Shown one piece after another: positions 8,281 to 16,990 of a DNA stretch of 64,000 nucleotides. Position 1 is the stretch's first letter, and every line of letters begins with the position of its first letter. The translations under genes and the position numbers were made by a program. The stretch covers positions 391,649 through 455,648 of the forward strand of contig NZ_JAMQKB010000001.1 in the NCBI RefSeq assembly GCF_028416575.1. The letters are read 5' to 3'. The stretch is from Terrihalobacillus insolitus (lineage in GTDB: Bacteria; Bacillota; Bacilli; Bacillales; Amphibacillaceae). The notes beneath the pieces are model-generated. The model ran no database searches. It was given only the letters and a program-made list of their open reading frames with translations, and had not been told where the DNA came from.

Positions 8281-9210
8281 GTGAACCTAGAGCATCTGAA
8301 AGTTTTTTACACGGCTGCAACGAAAAGAAATTTTTCAGAAACAGCTAAAATACTACATCTATCGCAACCATCCGTCAGCTTACAAATTCGACAGCTAGAG
8401 GAACACCTCAATATCAAATTATTTGAACGGACGACGAAAAAAATTGCTTTGACCCCTGCAGGAGAATTGCTGTACCAATATGCGGAGAAAATAATCAGGC
8501 TTGTCCATAAAACGGAGAAGGAAATTGAAATTTTGTCAGAATCCATCCACGGAGAACTGCACGTTGGTGCCAGTCTCACGGTTGGGGAGCATGTATTGCC
8601 ATATGTGTTAGGTGAATATATTAAGGAATTCCCTAATGTCGATATAAAACTAAAAATCTTAAACTCCGAGCAGATCATTGAACATTTAAAAAACGGTATT
8701 ATCAATCTAGGTTTCATCGAATCGATGATTTCCTACCCTGACCTTACGCAGAAACCATTTCTAGAAGATGAACTCGTCATCATTGCCCCTAGCTCCTATG
8801 CAGATATTCTTATTGGAGAAAATGATGTCATCGAACCAAATGATGTTTTCTCCCTTCCGATCATACTGAGAGAGAAAGGCTCTGGTACACGTCAGGTCGT
8901 AGAAGAGCATTTGCGAAAAAACGGTATGGATCCTGACAGACTAAATGTGATCCTAGAGTTAGAAAATACCGAGTCCATAAAATCTGCAGTTGAATCTGGG
9001 ATGGGCGTATCCATTATATCCAAGTCCGCCATTCGTAAGGAACTAAAGCTAAAGACGTTACGCGCTATTTCAATCGAAGGTATAAAGCTAACTCGCTATT
9101 TTTACTTCGTATATGATGAGATGAACATCACCCTTCCTAGTGAATCTTTTATTTCTTTTATTACAAAATATTTTAGTAGTGGTCAAGGGATTCTGGGGTT
9201 AGATAATTAA
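8281..9210 (+). CDS. LysR-family regulator (CysB/YeiE type)
   Basis: 309 residues with a GTG start at 8281 after AGGAGGT. The winged HTH (residues 1-62, ETAKILHLSQPSVSLQIRQLEEHL) is followed by a LysR substrate-binding domain ending at about residue 300. It lies downstream of yeiH in the same direction, so it probably controls that exporter. The palindrome at 7016-7037 is a candidate binding site. Effector unknown; sulfite or an organic anion is a guess from YeiE relatives. Confidence 0.88.
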   Translation: MNLEHLKVFYTAATKRNFSETAKILHLSQPSVSLQIRQLEEHLNIKLFERTTKKIALTPAGELLYQYAEKIIRLVHKTEKEIEILSESIHGELHVGASLTVGEHVLPYVLGEYIKEFPNVDIKLKILNSEQIIEHLKNGIINLGFIESMISYPDLTQKPFLEDELVIIAPSSYADILIGENDVIEPNDVFSLPIILREKGSGTRQVVEEHLRKNGMDPDRLNVILELENTESIKSAVESGMGVSIISKSAIRKELKLKTLRAISIEGIKLTRYFYFVYDEMNITLPSESFISFITKYFSSGQGILGLDN

Positions 9211-9435
9211 GTTCATTCTACCTAACCTCGAATAAATCCACCCTTACGCCACACTGGAACGACATCGTATACTGCCTCTTTAGATGCAAAAGTCGTATGC
9301 CCAAATAATGAATGGAAATCCAAATCATTTTTTAACACCCACATCCCAACAGATGAAACAAGCGCGCTTAGATAAATAGCCACCAATCACACCCGCCCAA
9401 AATCAACATATCCTTATTAAAAGGGGTGTGTTATT

Positions 9436-9624
9436 ATGCAACGATTCATCCGTAAACTATCCAATATGGCTTTTTTCTTTTTCACCTTTGTTATTGGTTT
9501 TATACTCTTTGTCATATGGCTCATCTTTGTCACACCAATGATCGGGCTAAAAACAACGGTGATTCTACTCGTTTTGATATTGATTGGATACCTTATTGAC
9601 ATGTACTTCAAGATGAGAAGATAA
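9436..9624 (+). CDS. Small two-helix membrane protein
   Basis: A 62-residue protein, MQRFIRKLSNMAFFFFTF to MYFKMRR, with two hydrophobic helices (about 11-33 and 36-56) and a positively charged C-terminus. The ATG follows AAAAGGGGTG. No family was recognised; it stands alone in its direction. Confidence 0.6.
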   Translation: MQRFIRKLSNMAFFFFTFVIGFILFVIWLIFVTPMIGLKTTVILLVLILIGYLIDMYFKMRR

Positions 9625-9627
9625 ACG

Positions 9628-9783
9628 GTGGGATGTGTAGACGTTGTTATTACAGACATTTCCGAATCTGGAACCATTGATATCCAATCCTTTAGCAAAT
9701 CCCCTAAATACAAGTACCTAGAGGATTTATTTGAGTCGTCGTTATTGGGTAATCAGTTGTTTAGAAGGGATAATACTGCATAA
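9628..9783 (+). CDS. Possible small ORF or gene fragment
   Basis: An open frame of 51 residues from a GTG at 9628 to TAA at 9781-9783, directly after the small membrane protein gene. It contains DVVITDISESGTIDIQ and LEDLFESSLLGNQLF, a plausible protein composition. There is no good ribosome binding site and no recognised family, so it may be the tail of a lost gene. Confidence 0.25.
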   Translation: MGCVDVVITDISESGTIDIQSFSKSPKYKYLEDLFESSLLGNQLFRRDNTA

Positions 9784-9811
9784 ATGCAAGGTTCTGGCCT
9801 CATTAACTACA

Positions 9812-10576
9812 CTACCCTACTAATTTTCTCAGGTTTGTAATATTTATTTGCGCGCTTTCTAGTGTATCTTTGTCAAAGTGTTCTTGTTCCACTATTAACC
9901 ATGGAATGCTCATTTTCTTGGCCTTCGTTAATATCGATTGGAGGTCTAACTTCCCTTGGCCAATTTCCGTACTAATTTTATTCCCGTTCCCATCATGTGA
10001 CATATCTTTTAAGTGTAAGGAAACACATCGGCCCTGGTACTTTTCCATGATGTCTACCGGATTATATCCTCCATGAAGTGCCCAGTAGCAGTCAAGCTCT
10101 ATCTTCACGTAATTCGAATCTGTCTCGCTACACAAAATATTAAAACCATATTCCCCTGCTTCAAGGTCATGAAATTCAAAGTTATGATTATGGTAACCAA
10201 ACTGAAACCCTTGTTCCACACACTTTCTGCCAATCTCATTCAGACTTTCGGCAGCTTCCTTAAAACCGTCCACACTGCCATGAAATTCTTTAGGAAGCGA
10301 AGGACAAATAATTAAATCATTATCTATCGCATGATTATACGTTAACGTCTCTTCAAGCCTACCGCCTAGCAATTGATCATACGGCATATGACTTCCTGCA
10401 CTTCCAATCCCTGACTCATCCATCACCCGCTTTACATCTTGAGCGGATGTATCAAAAAAACCTGCAAATTGAACAGCATCATAGCCCATGTCACCAAGTC
10501 TACGTATTGTGTTTAGAAAGTTGTCTTTGGTTTTATCACGGACAGAATACAATTGAATCCCTAATTTACTCACCAA
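9812..10576 (-). CDS. Sugar phosphate isomerase/epimerase (AP-endonuclease-2 fold)
   Basis: A 254-residue xylose-isomerase-like TIM barrel of the IolE/IolI/hydroxypyruvate isomerase superfamily. It begins SKLGIQLYSVRDKTKDN and carries the metal-ligand segments FGYHNHNFEF (about 126-135), KIELDCYWALHGG, SLHLKD and a C-terminal LIVEQEHF. Such proteins isomerise or epimerise keto-sugars or inosose, or cleave 3-keto-glycosides. It lies 15 bp after a Gfo/Idh/MocA dehydrogenase gene, its likely partner. Last gene of the cluster. Confidence 0.85.
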   Translation of the reverse strand: MVSKLGIQLYSVRDKTKDNFLNTIRRLGDMGYDAVQFAGFFDTSAQDVKRVMDESGIGSAGSHMPYDQLLGGRLEETLTYNHAIDNDLIICPSLPKEFHGSVDGFKEAAESLNEIGRKCVEQGFQFGYHNHNFEFHDLEAGEYGFNILCSETDSNYVKIELDCYWALHGGYNPVDIMEKYQGRCVSLHLKDMSHDGNGNKISTEIGQGKLDLQSILTKAKKMSIPWLIVEQEHFDKDTLESAQINITNLRKLVG

Positions 10577-10591
10577 ATCACCCTCTCCTTT

Positions 10592-11629
10592 TTAAAATTG
10601 CACTGCCTTCCCTGTTTCTGCAGAACGGTAAAGTGCATCGACAATCCGTTGAATAACGGCTCCTTGTTTTGGTGTACTAATTGGTTGTTTACCAGCTAGG
10701 CAGCTCTCGACAAAATGCTTGATTTCCTGCTCATGACCACCCACTTGTGGCAAATATGCTGGTGTAATATCTATTAAAGACTGGTGCTTTTCCTGAAAGA
10801 TTTTTAGTGGAAAAATATCTGCCCCACCTTTGTTACCCATTAATGATACCTGCATGGTTTCTCTCTCCTCCACGTTAGCGGCAAACGCAGTTTCTAACAC
10901 TAAGGATGCACCATTTTTGAATGTAATCATGCCAACAGCCATGTCCTCTATTGTATAGTTTTCCCAGTCCCAATCACCTAATAGTCCAATACCTTTTTTT
11001 GTACCAATTTGTTGGTGCGTTTTACCAAGTACAACATCTGGCTCTGGGTAGCCCATTAAATATAAAGCGGTATCAAGCATATGCACACCGATATCAATTA
11101 ATGGACCTCCACCTTGTAATTCTTTGTTCGTAAAAACGCCCCAGCCTGGGATTCCGCGACGGCGAATCGCTTGGACCCTAGCAGAATAAATATCGCCTAG
11201 CTCCCCGGCGTCAATGAAACGTTTGGCTGCTTGCACATCTGGTGTATGGCGATAGTGAAAACCGTAAGTCAATATTTTTCCAGCGCCTTTAGCAGTGGCA
11301 AGCATTTCATTCGCTTCTTCCTCACTCATTGCTGGCGGTTTTTCGCATAATACGTGACATCCGGCTTTTAATGCAGCAACGGTTGCTTCCTTATGAAATT
11401 TATTTGGAACACAAATGCTTACGGCATCCAACGTAGTTTGAGCTAACATTTCTTCATAGGAGCCAAAAGCATTTGCAATCTCAAATTGATCAGCAACCTT
11501 TTGAGCTCTTTCTGCGTTGACATCAGCTATAGCTACTATTTCTACCTGCTCTTGTTTTAAATAATTCGGAATATGTACTTCTGATGCAATTCCACCTGCA
11601 CCGATAATACCAACTTTTAGTTTTGTCAT
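10592..11629 (-). CDS. Gfo/Idh/MocA-family oxidoreductase
   Basis: 345 residues: an N-terminal Rossmann domain (VGIIGAGGIASEVHIPNYL, residues 5-23) with the conserved CEKPPAMSEEEA near 95, and a C-terminal alpha/beta domain with GGGPLIDIGVHMLD (His about 183). These NAD(P) enzymes oxidise sugars, inositols or glycosides, often at C3. It is the upstream partner of the isomerase-like gene ending at 9812. It is separated from the rest of the cluster by a repeat element and a terminator, so it may have its own promoter in 11630-11730. Confidence 0.88.
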   Translation of the reverse strand: MTKLKVGIIGAGGIASEVHIPNYLKQEQVEIVAIADVNAERAQKVADQFEIANAFGSYEEMLAQTTLDAVSICVPNKFHKEATVAALKAGCHVLCEKPPAMSEEEANEMLATAKGAGKILTYGFHYRHTPDVQAAKRFIDAGELGDIYSARVQAIRRRGIPGWGVFTNKELQGGGPLIDIGVHMLDTALYLMGYPEPDVVLGKTHQQIGTKKGIGLLGDWDWENYTIEDMAVGMITFKNGASLVLETAFAANVEERETMQVSLMGNKGGADIFPLKIFQEKHQSLIDITPAYLPQVGGHEQEIKHFVESCLAGKQPISTPKQGAVIQRIVDALYRSAETGKAVQF

Positions 11630-11656
11630 GGTATCATTCCTCTCTGATTCTTTGTT

Positions 11657-11693
11657 AATAGTGCGTGTTCAAAAATCTTCCTTTTTGAACATG
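11657..11693. repeat. Collapsed end-to-end relic of the 47315 miniature element
   Basis: AGTGCGTGTTCAAAAA is followed after 6 bases by TTTTTGAAC. This joins the right and left terminal sequences of the element at 47315-47653 with the interior gone. As it stands it is a 10-bp-stem hairpin in front of the 10592-11629 gene. Confidence 0.5.
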
Positions 11694-11727
11694 TATCATA
11701 TATGATATTCATGAGACTAGCCGAAAA

Positions 11728-11753
11728 CCCCTCTTGATTAAAATCAAAAGGGG
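11728..11753 (-). terminator. Intrinsic terminator after structured repeat copy A
   Basis: Read on the minus strand, CCCCTTTTGATT pairs with AATCAAGAGGGG (one mismatch) and is followed by TTTTC. It ends the transcript of the 14646-11890 operon beyond the repeat element. Confidence 0.65.
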
Positions 11754-11759
11754 ACATAT

Positions 11760-11892
11760 CTAAGCGAACTCGTTTCAGCAAGCTGAAACATCGGGGGAAT
11801 CAGGTGGAGTCTCGACTCCACCTGATTGGAGATTCCCACCTACGCTTCGCTTAGAGGTGGGGGTCTAAAACCCTAAAACCATTTAAAGATTA
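11760..11892 (-). repeat. Structured 3'-UTR repeat, copy A
   Basis: About 133 bp. On the minus strand it begins with the TAA stop of the 11890-12858 gene (TAATCTTTAAATGG) and contains three hairpins: CCCACCT/AGGTGGG, a 14-bp stem AATCAGGTGGAGTC/GACTCCACCTGATT, and GTTTCAGC/GCTGAAAC. CTAAGCGAA near the start can also pair with TTCGCTTAG at the end. Copies B and C are at 18714-18843 and 41853-41979. Type is uncertain: a PATE/MITE derived from an IS200/IS605-like element, or a structured RNA element. Confidence 0.85.
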
Positions 11893-12858
11893 TACCCACC
11901 ACATATCTGCAGGTTGTTCTCGAATTAGTACAGCTTTTAAATTTTGGACAGCGCGATCAAACCCTTCGTCAATCGACATAATCGGATCTTCATGCTCAAT
12001 ACTTACTACATGATCATAGCCAAACGTTCTTAGGGCACTCATCATGTTAGACCACTCTTCCAAGCCATGCCCACAACCAACGGAGCGGAAACTCCAAGCC
12101 CGTGTTTGAACATTCCCGTATGGCTGCATGTCCGTTAATCCGTACATGTTTACATTATCTTGATCAATAAATGTATCCTTTGCATGGAAGTGATGAATCG
12201 CATTCGCCTTTCCTAAAATTTTGATTGCGGCTACTGGGTCAATCCCTTGCCACCAAAGATGACTCGGATCAAGGTTTGCTCCAATTGCATCACACGTTGC
12301 TTCACGAAGCTTTAGCATCGTATAAGGTGTATGCACTAAAAAGCCTGCATGAAGCTCCAGCCCAATTTTCACATGTTTGGACTCCGCAACTTTACCTACC
12401 TCTTTCCAGTACGGAATGAGCTTTTCTTCCCATTGCCACTTTAAAACATCGGAATACTCATTCGGCCATGGCGAAACTGGCCAGTTCGGATATTTTGCTC
12501 CTTCATGATCACCAGCTGTTCCTGAAAAGCAGTTAACGACTGGCACATTTAACAGATTTGCTAGTTCAATTGTTTTCAATAAAACTTCGTGGCTTTCTTT
12601 TGCAAATTCCTTATCAGGTGAAAGAGGATTTCCATGACAACTAAATGCGCTAATCGATAAGCCTCTAGACTCAACTGCCTCTAAGTAGCTTTTACGGGCT
12701 TCTTCACTATCCAGCAATTTTTCAAGATCACAATGGGTATTTCCGGGATAACCACCCGTTCCTATCTCCACTGAATCCAGTCCTGCATTTTTAACGTGAT
12801 CAAGCATTTCTTCAAAACTTTTGTCTGCAAATAATACGGTAAAAACGCCTAACTTCAT
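11890..12858 (-). CDS. Sugar phosphate isomerase/epimerase (AP-endonuclease-2 fold)
   Basis: A 322-residue TIM barrel longer than the 9812 paralogue. It begins MKLGVFTVLFADKSFEEML and contains VEIGTGGYPGNTHCD, IGLELHAGFLVHTP (metal-binding Glu about 172), GANLDPSHLWWQGIDP and HHFHAKD. These are hallmarks of the IolE-like/AP2Ec group working with Gfo/Idh/MocA dehydrogenases. It follows the dehydrogenase gene by 21 bp. Its TAA stop is also the first codon of structured repeat A. The exact reaction is unknown; epimerisation or cleavage of a keto-glycoside is inferred from the cluster. Confidence 0.87.
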   Translation of the reverse strand: MKLGVFTVLFADKSFEEMLDHVKNAGLDSVEIGTGGYPGNTHCDLEKLLDSEEARKSYLEAVESRGLSISAFSCHGNPLSPDKEFAKESHEVLLKTIELANLLNVPVVNCFSGTAGDHEGAKYPNWPVSPWPNEYSDVLKWQWEEKLIPYWKEVGKVAESKHVKIGLELHAGFLVHTPYTMLKLREATCDAIGANLDPSHLWWQGIDPVAAIKILGKANAIHHFHAKDTFIDQDNVNMYGLTDMQPYGNVQTRAWSFRSVGCGHGLEEWSNMMSALRTFGYDHVVSIEHEDPIMSIDEGFDRAVQNLKAVLIREQPADMWWV

Positions 12859-12879
12859 CCAACCTCCCCTTTCCTCTTT

Positions 12880-13905
12880 CTATAATTGAATATTTTTCTT
12901 TTCTTGATGCGATTCTAATGCAGCTAGAATTACCTCTAATGAGCGTTTCCCTTGCTTTCCATCAATCAAGGGTACTTCGTTATTTAGGATGCTTTCGACA
13001 AAATGGTCAATAACTCCTGTGTTGGATTGTCCACCTTCGTCATTCGATTGAATTTGTCCTAACTCGTAATTTACGGTTGAACCATCTTTGTATTGGGCAA
13101 TTAGAGAGTATGTCGGGTCATCCACCAGACGGAGTACTCCTTTTTCCCCGTATATAACAGTTGAATTATCTTCTGCACTAACATAAGCCCAGCTTGCCAC
13201 AAGTGTGCCAATGATTCCTGATTCTGTTCGCAACAAACAAACAGCGTTATCATCAACATTACTATTTTGTTTCGCATTTGATTCAACAAAAGCGGATACT
13301 TCTTTTACTTCTTCTCCTAAAATATAGCGAATCAAGTCAGCCTTATGAACCCCCAAGTCACCTAGTGCACCGATGAACGCTTCATCTTTCTTAAAGAACC
13401 AGCTAGATGCCCCATCGACACTCCACCCTTCTGGCCCGCCATGGCCGAAAGCCGTTCGGAAGCTATATATTCTTCCAAGTTCCCCGTTTGCAATTAGTTC
13501 TTTTGCCTTTTGATGCGAGGCAACAAAGCGTTGGTTATGGCCAATCATTAATTTTTTACCTGCTTTTTCTGCTGCTTGAATCATTTGGTCAGCTTCTTCC
13601 CTTGAAGTGGCCATTGGCTTTTCACAAAGGACATGCTTGCCAGCTTCTAGTGCAGCAATGGAAACTGGTGCATGCAGATAATTCGGTAAACATACACTAA
13701 CCGCATCCGCATCACTATCGGCCAACAACTGTTTATAATCGGTATAGGCAGTTCCTCCAAAAGTTGTAGCTGCTGCTTGTGCGCGTTTTTCGACAACATC
13801 ACAGACAGCAACGATTTCTACTTCCTTGTTTTGGGCATATTCTGGTAAATGGCGGTGGGTAGCAATGCTCCCACAGCCAATTACTCCGATTTTTAACTTA
13901 GTCAT
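12880..13905 (-). CDS. Gfo/Idh/MocA-family oxidoreductase
   Basis: 341 residues with a Rossmann motif IGVIGCGSIATHRHLPEYA (6-24), LCEKPMATSREEADQM near 93 and the substrate-domain stretch GALGDLGVHKADLIRYILG (His about 187). It is a putative sugar or glycoside dehydrogenase between the ThuA gene (21 bp upstream) and the isomerase gene (21 bp downstream). Only about 40 percent similar by eye to the 10592 paralogue, so the two probably act on different intermediates. Confidence 0.88.
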   Translation of the reverse strand: MTKLKIGVIGCGSIATHRHLPEYAQNKEVEIVAVCDVVEKRAQAAATTFGGTAYTDYKQLLADSDADAVSVCLPNYLHAPVSIAALEAGKHVLCEKPMATSREEADQMIQAAEKAGKKLMIGHNQRFVASHQKAKELIANGELGRIYSFRTAFGHGGPEGWSVDGASSWFFKKDEAFIGALGDLGVHKADLIRYILGEEVKEVSAFVESNAKQNSNVDDNAVCLLRTESGIIGTLVASWAYVSAEDNSTVIYGEKGVLRLVDDPTYSLIAQYKDGSTVNYELGQIQSNDEGGQSNTGVIDHFVESILNNEVPLIDGKQGKRSLEVILAALESHQEKKNIQL

Positions 13906-13926
13906 TTCTATTGTGCTCCTCTCTCA

Positions 13927-14646
13927 TTACTTTTCTGAAATTTTCTCAATTGGCTTGTGATTTCCATAGGTTGGATAGTCTCTATTAACTGGACTTACGT
14001 AGTTCACCGCGTTGCTGATAACTTGTTGAACCTCTTTATTATGGTACGTTGGATATGTTTCATGACCAGGTCTAAAATAAAAGATTCTTCCATTTCCTCG
14101 GCGATACGTACAACCGGAACGGAACACTTCTCCACCTTCAAACCAACTAACAAATACAAGCTCATCAGGTGCAGGGATGTCAAAATGCTCTCCATACATC
14201 TCTTCTTTTTGAAGTTCAATATATTGGCCAATTCCTTCTGCGATTGGATGGGATGGATCAACTACCCATAAGCGTTCACGGTCATCTGCTTCACGCCATT
14301 TCAAATCACAAGATGTTCCCATTAATTTCTTGAAAATTTTGGAGAAATGACCTGAGTGAAGAATAATGAGCCCCATTCCTTGTAATACACGTTTATGCAC
14401 TTTCTCTACAACCTCGTCTGCTACTTCGTCGTGTGCTAAGTGCCCCCACCAAACAAGGACATCTGTTTGATCAAGCACTTCATCTGTTAATCCATGGTTT
14501 TCCTCATCTAACGTAGCTGTACCAACCTCTAATCCCTCGGCGCGTAAGAAGCTAGCAATTGCACCATGAATACCTTCCGGATAAATGTCCGCAACTACTG
14601 GATTTTTTTGTTCATGTCGATTTTCATTCCATACAGTGACTTTCAT
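13927..14646 (-). CDS. ThuA-family (trehalose-utilisation-like) protein
   Basis: A 239-residue class-I-glutamine-amidotransferase-like ThuA protein. Visible motifs are [10 protein letters not shown] at the start, [14 protein letters not shown] (about 61-74), [11 protein letters not shown] (about 93-103), [25 protein letters not shown] (about 180-204). ThuA and ThuB of rhizobia take part in making and processing 3-keto-trehalose and related keto-disaccharides. Here ThuA lies between the ABC permeases and two dehydrogenase/isomerase pairs, which supports a keto-glycoside pathway. Confidence 0.87.
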   Translation of the reverse strand: MKVTVWNENRHEQKNPVVADIYPEGIHGAIASFLRAEGLEVGTATLDEENHGLTDEVLDQTDVLVWWGHLAHDEVADEVVEKVHKRVLQGMGLIILHSGHFSKIFKKLMGTSCDLKWREADDRERLWVVDPSHPIAEGIGQYIELQKEEMYGEHFDIPAPDELVFVSWFEGGEVFRSGCTYRRGNGRIFYFRPGHETYPTYHNKEVQQVISNAVNYVSPVNRDYPTYGNHKPIEKISEK

Positions 14647-14676
14647 GTAAAATCCTCCTTAACAATAAGTTATTTT

Positions 14677-15498
14677 CTACTCTTTAACCGATCCCGAGGT
14701 TAAACCAGAAACAATTCGGCGTTGGAATAAAAGAACAATAATCACAATCGGAATCGTTACAAGAACCGTTGCCGCTGATATATCTCCCCAAGGAATGGAG
14801 AATTCGCTTTGATACATCGAAATACCAACTGGCACGGTTCTCCACTTGTCAGAACTATTGATGGTTAAAGAAAATAGATACTCATTCCATGCCGCGATAA
14901 AGACAAGTATTCCTGTTGTAAAAACTCCTGGCGTGGCTAATGGAAATATAATCTTTCGAAAGGTCTGAAATGGACTTGCCCCATCTAGCTTTGCTGACTC
15001 TTCCAATTCATATGGTATTTTTTGAAAAAATGTTGATAATATCCATATTGATAACGGTAAACTAATCGTAATGTACGGAATTACTAATCCAATATAACTA
15101 TTTCTTAGGCCTAAACCTGTAATTAGGTTAAACATAGGTGAAATGATTGCAATTTGCGGAAACATGGATGCCGCTAATACAATACCTAAAATAAGCCCTT
15201 TACCTTTAATCGGTAATCTTGTCACAGCATAAGATGCAAAGGATGCAAATGTTAAAGACAAGGCAGTCGTCAACGTTGAAACAACGAAACTATTCCACAT
15301 ATATCGGAGTAATGGGCGATTTGTTAATGCTGCATCATAGGAATCAAGCGTAGGGTTCCCCGTAAACCAACGGAATGATGAAAATATTTCCCCAGGTGGT
15401 TTTATTGATGTTAAGAATACCCATATAAACGGAAACATAACTAGAAAAACAAAAACTGCTAAAAACGTATAAAATCCAAATCCTGCTCGCTTATTCAT
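14677..15498 (-). CDS. ABC sugar transporter permease (MalG type)
   Basis: 273 residues with six membrane segments and the EAA loop ELEESAKLDGASPFQTFRKI near residue 185, which contacts the ATPase. The start is set at ATG 15498 because AGGAGG lies 7 bases upstream; codons further up overlap the preceding permease gene. It forms a CUT1 importer with the 15509-16873 permease and the 16991-18334 binding protein. No ATPase gene is in the cluster, so a shared MsmX-type ATPase is inferred. Confidence 0.92.
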   Translation of the reverse strand: MNKRAGFGFYTFLAVFVFLVMFPFIWVFLTSIKPPGEIFSSFRWFTGNPTLDSYDAALTNRPLLRYMWNSFVVSTLTTALSLTFASFASYAVTRLPIKGKGLILGIVLAASMFPQIAIISPMFNLITGLGLRNSYIGLVIPYITISLPLSIWILSTFFQKIPYELEESAKLDGASPFQTFRKIIFPLATPGVFTTGILVFIAAWNEYLFSLTINSSDKWRTVPVGISMYQSEFSIPWGDISAATVLVTIPIVIIVLLFQRRIVSGLTSGSVKE

Positions 15499-15508
15499 TT
15501 GGCACCTC

Positions 15509-16873
15509 CTATTTCGTCCGTCCTGCAAATAAATCGGAACCGATAAGTTTGACATAAATAAAACTTATTAATGCAACACACAAAAATACGATTACAGATA
15601 GCACGGATCCTGCACCGAAGTTTTGTTGTGAAAATAAAGTTTCATAAGCGTAAATGGATATCGATTCTGTACCATTTGCTGGACCCCCGCCTGTTAATAC
15701 GTAAATCAAGTCAAATACACGGAATGCATCGAGTGTTCTAAATAAAAGCGCCACTAGCATGGAGGACTTTAACAACGGCAAAGTAATGTTTAAAAACTGC
15801 TGAAATTTGTTAGCGCCGTCCACATTTGATGCTTCATAAAGTGAATTCGGAATCGTTTGTAATCCCGCAAGCAACAGCAAGGCCATATACGGTGTCGTTT
15901 TCCAAATATCAGCTAATATTACTGAAAACATCGCACCGTTAGAAGTTGATAGTAACCAGGAAGCACCAGGGATTAAGTTGAACATTTCCAAGTAGTAACC
16001 AACGATTCCTGATTGTCCGTCATATAAGAATCCCCACATCATCGCTGATACAGCGGTTGGAATTGCCCATGGGATTAAAACAGATGCACGGACTAACCCT
16101 CTTCCTTTAAATGCTCGATTAATTAATAACGCAATACCTAAACCCAAAACGAGTTCAAATGCAATAGATATTGCTGTAAAAAAGGTTGTGTTCCACAACG
16201 ATTTCCACATACGTTGATCTTTAAAATACTTAACATAGTTTTTAAACCCAACGAAATTAGACTCAAGGATATTTTTTTGCATAGAACCAAGTAATTCCGA
16301 AGTCTGGATTAAGCTTTTACTAAGCACTTCGTCATCTGTTGCTTGTGAAAGCTCTGCCAGCTGTTGCTGATAGGTACCCAGCGCTTCACGATAGTCCTCA
16401 GCAAAATCATTATCGAGTTTATTGTACTTTAATTCATTATCCGTAACTGGTTTATAATTCATTAGGAGCTCGTCAACTTTAGCAACTTTTTGTTTGATGG
16501 TATCATTGCTTAACAGTTGACTATGGTAGTTTTCTACTCCCTCATCTATATCTGTAACAGTCTTTGTCGCTTCCTCACTCTGAACTGTATTTTCCAAATT
16601 ATCAAGTTGACCTTCCAAATAAAAATAGTTATCAACATAATTTTCTAAATCAATATTTGACCCCAACATTCTTTGCGACCGCGTTGGGTCATTTAACCGG
16701 TAATCAAACATACTATTATAAAAAGATTGTGCGACTGGCCACAAAGTTACAATAAAAACTAATAATAAAGAAGGTAAAACAAAAGCATAACCCAATTGTT
16801 TTTCATTTAATTGAAAAAAAGATTTTTTGCTAGCCTTTACTGACTTTTCTTTGGAATCCATTTGATTTTTCAT
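15509..16873 (-). CDS. ABC sugar transporter permease (MalF type) with large extracytoplasmic insertion
   Basis: 454 residues; typical CUT1 permeases have about 290-310. The first hydrophobic segment (about 29-50, LGYAFVLPSLLLVFIVTLW) is followed by roughly 160 residues (about 55-215) rich in Glu, Asp, Gln and Leu with coiled-coil character (for example YREALGTYQQQLAELSQATD), then the usual five further segments with the EAA loop LYEASNVDGANKFQQF. The insertion comes after segment 1, unlike the P2 domain of E. coli MalF, which comes after segment 3. The ATG at 16873 has a GAGGGGGGGA ribosome binding site. It ends 10 bp before the MalG-type gene. Confidence 0.9.
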   Translation of the reverse strand: MKNQMDSKEKSVKASKKSFFQLNEKQLGYAFVLPSLLLVFIVTLWPVAQSFYNSMFDYRLNDPTRSQRMLGSNIDLENYVDNYFYLEGQLDNLENTVQSEEATKTVTDIDEGVENYHSQLLSNDTIKQKVAKVDELLMNYKPVTDNELKYNKLDNDFAEDYREALGTYQQQLAELSQATDDEVLSKSLIQTSELLGSMQKNILESNFVGFKNYVKYFKDQRMWKSLWNTTFFTAISIAFELVLGLGIALLINRAFKGRGLVRASVLIPWAIPTAVSAMMWGFLYDGQSGIVGYYLEMFNLIPGASWLLSTSNGAMFSVILADIWKTTPYMALLLLAGLQTIPNSLYEASNVDGANKFQQFLNITLPLLKSSMLVALLFRTLDAFRVFDLIYVLTGGGPANGTESISIYAYETLFSQQNFGAGSVLSVIVFLCVALISFIYVKLIGSDLFAGRTK

Positions 16874-16934
16874 TATGTCCCCCCCTCACTTTTCTCTTCT
16901 AACGCTCATTCGTCATATAGGCCTCTTGAAACAA

Positions 16935-16968
16935 AAAGCAAGATGAGATTTGATGCCCACCTTGCTTT
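16935..16968 (-). terminator. Hairpin between binding protein and permease genes
   Basis: On the minus strand AAAGCAAG pairs with CTTGCTTT across an 18-base loop and is followed by more T residues. It is probably a leaky terminator or 3' stabiliser that gives more binding protein than permease. Confidence 0.5.
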
Positions 16969-16990
16969 AATTGTTTCATTTCAAGAACCG

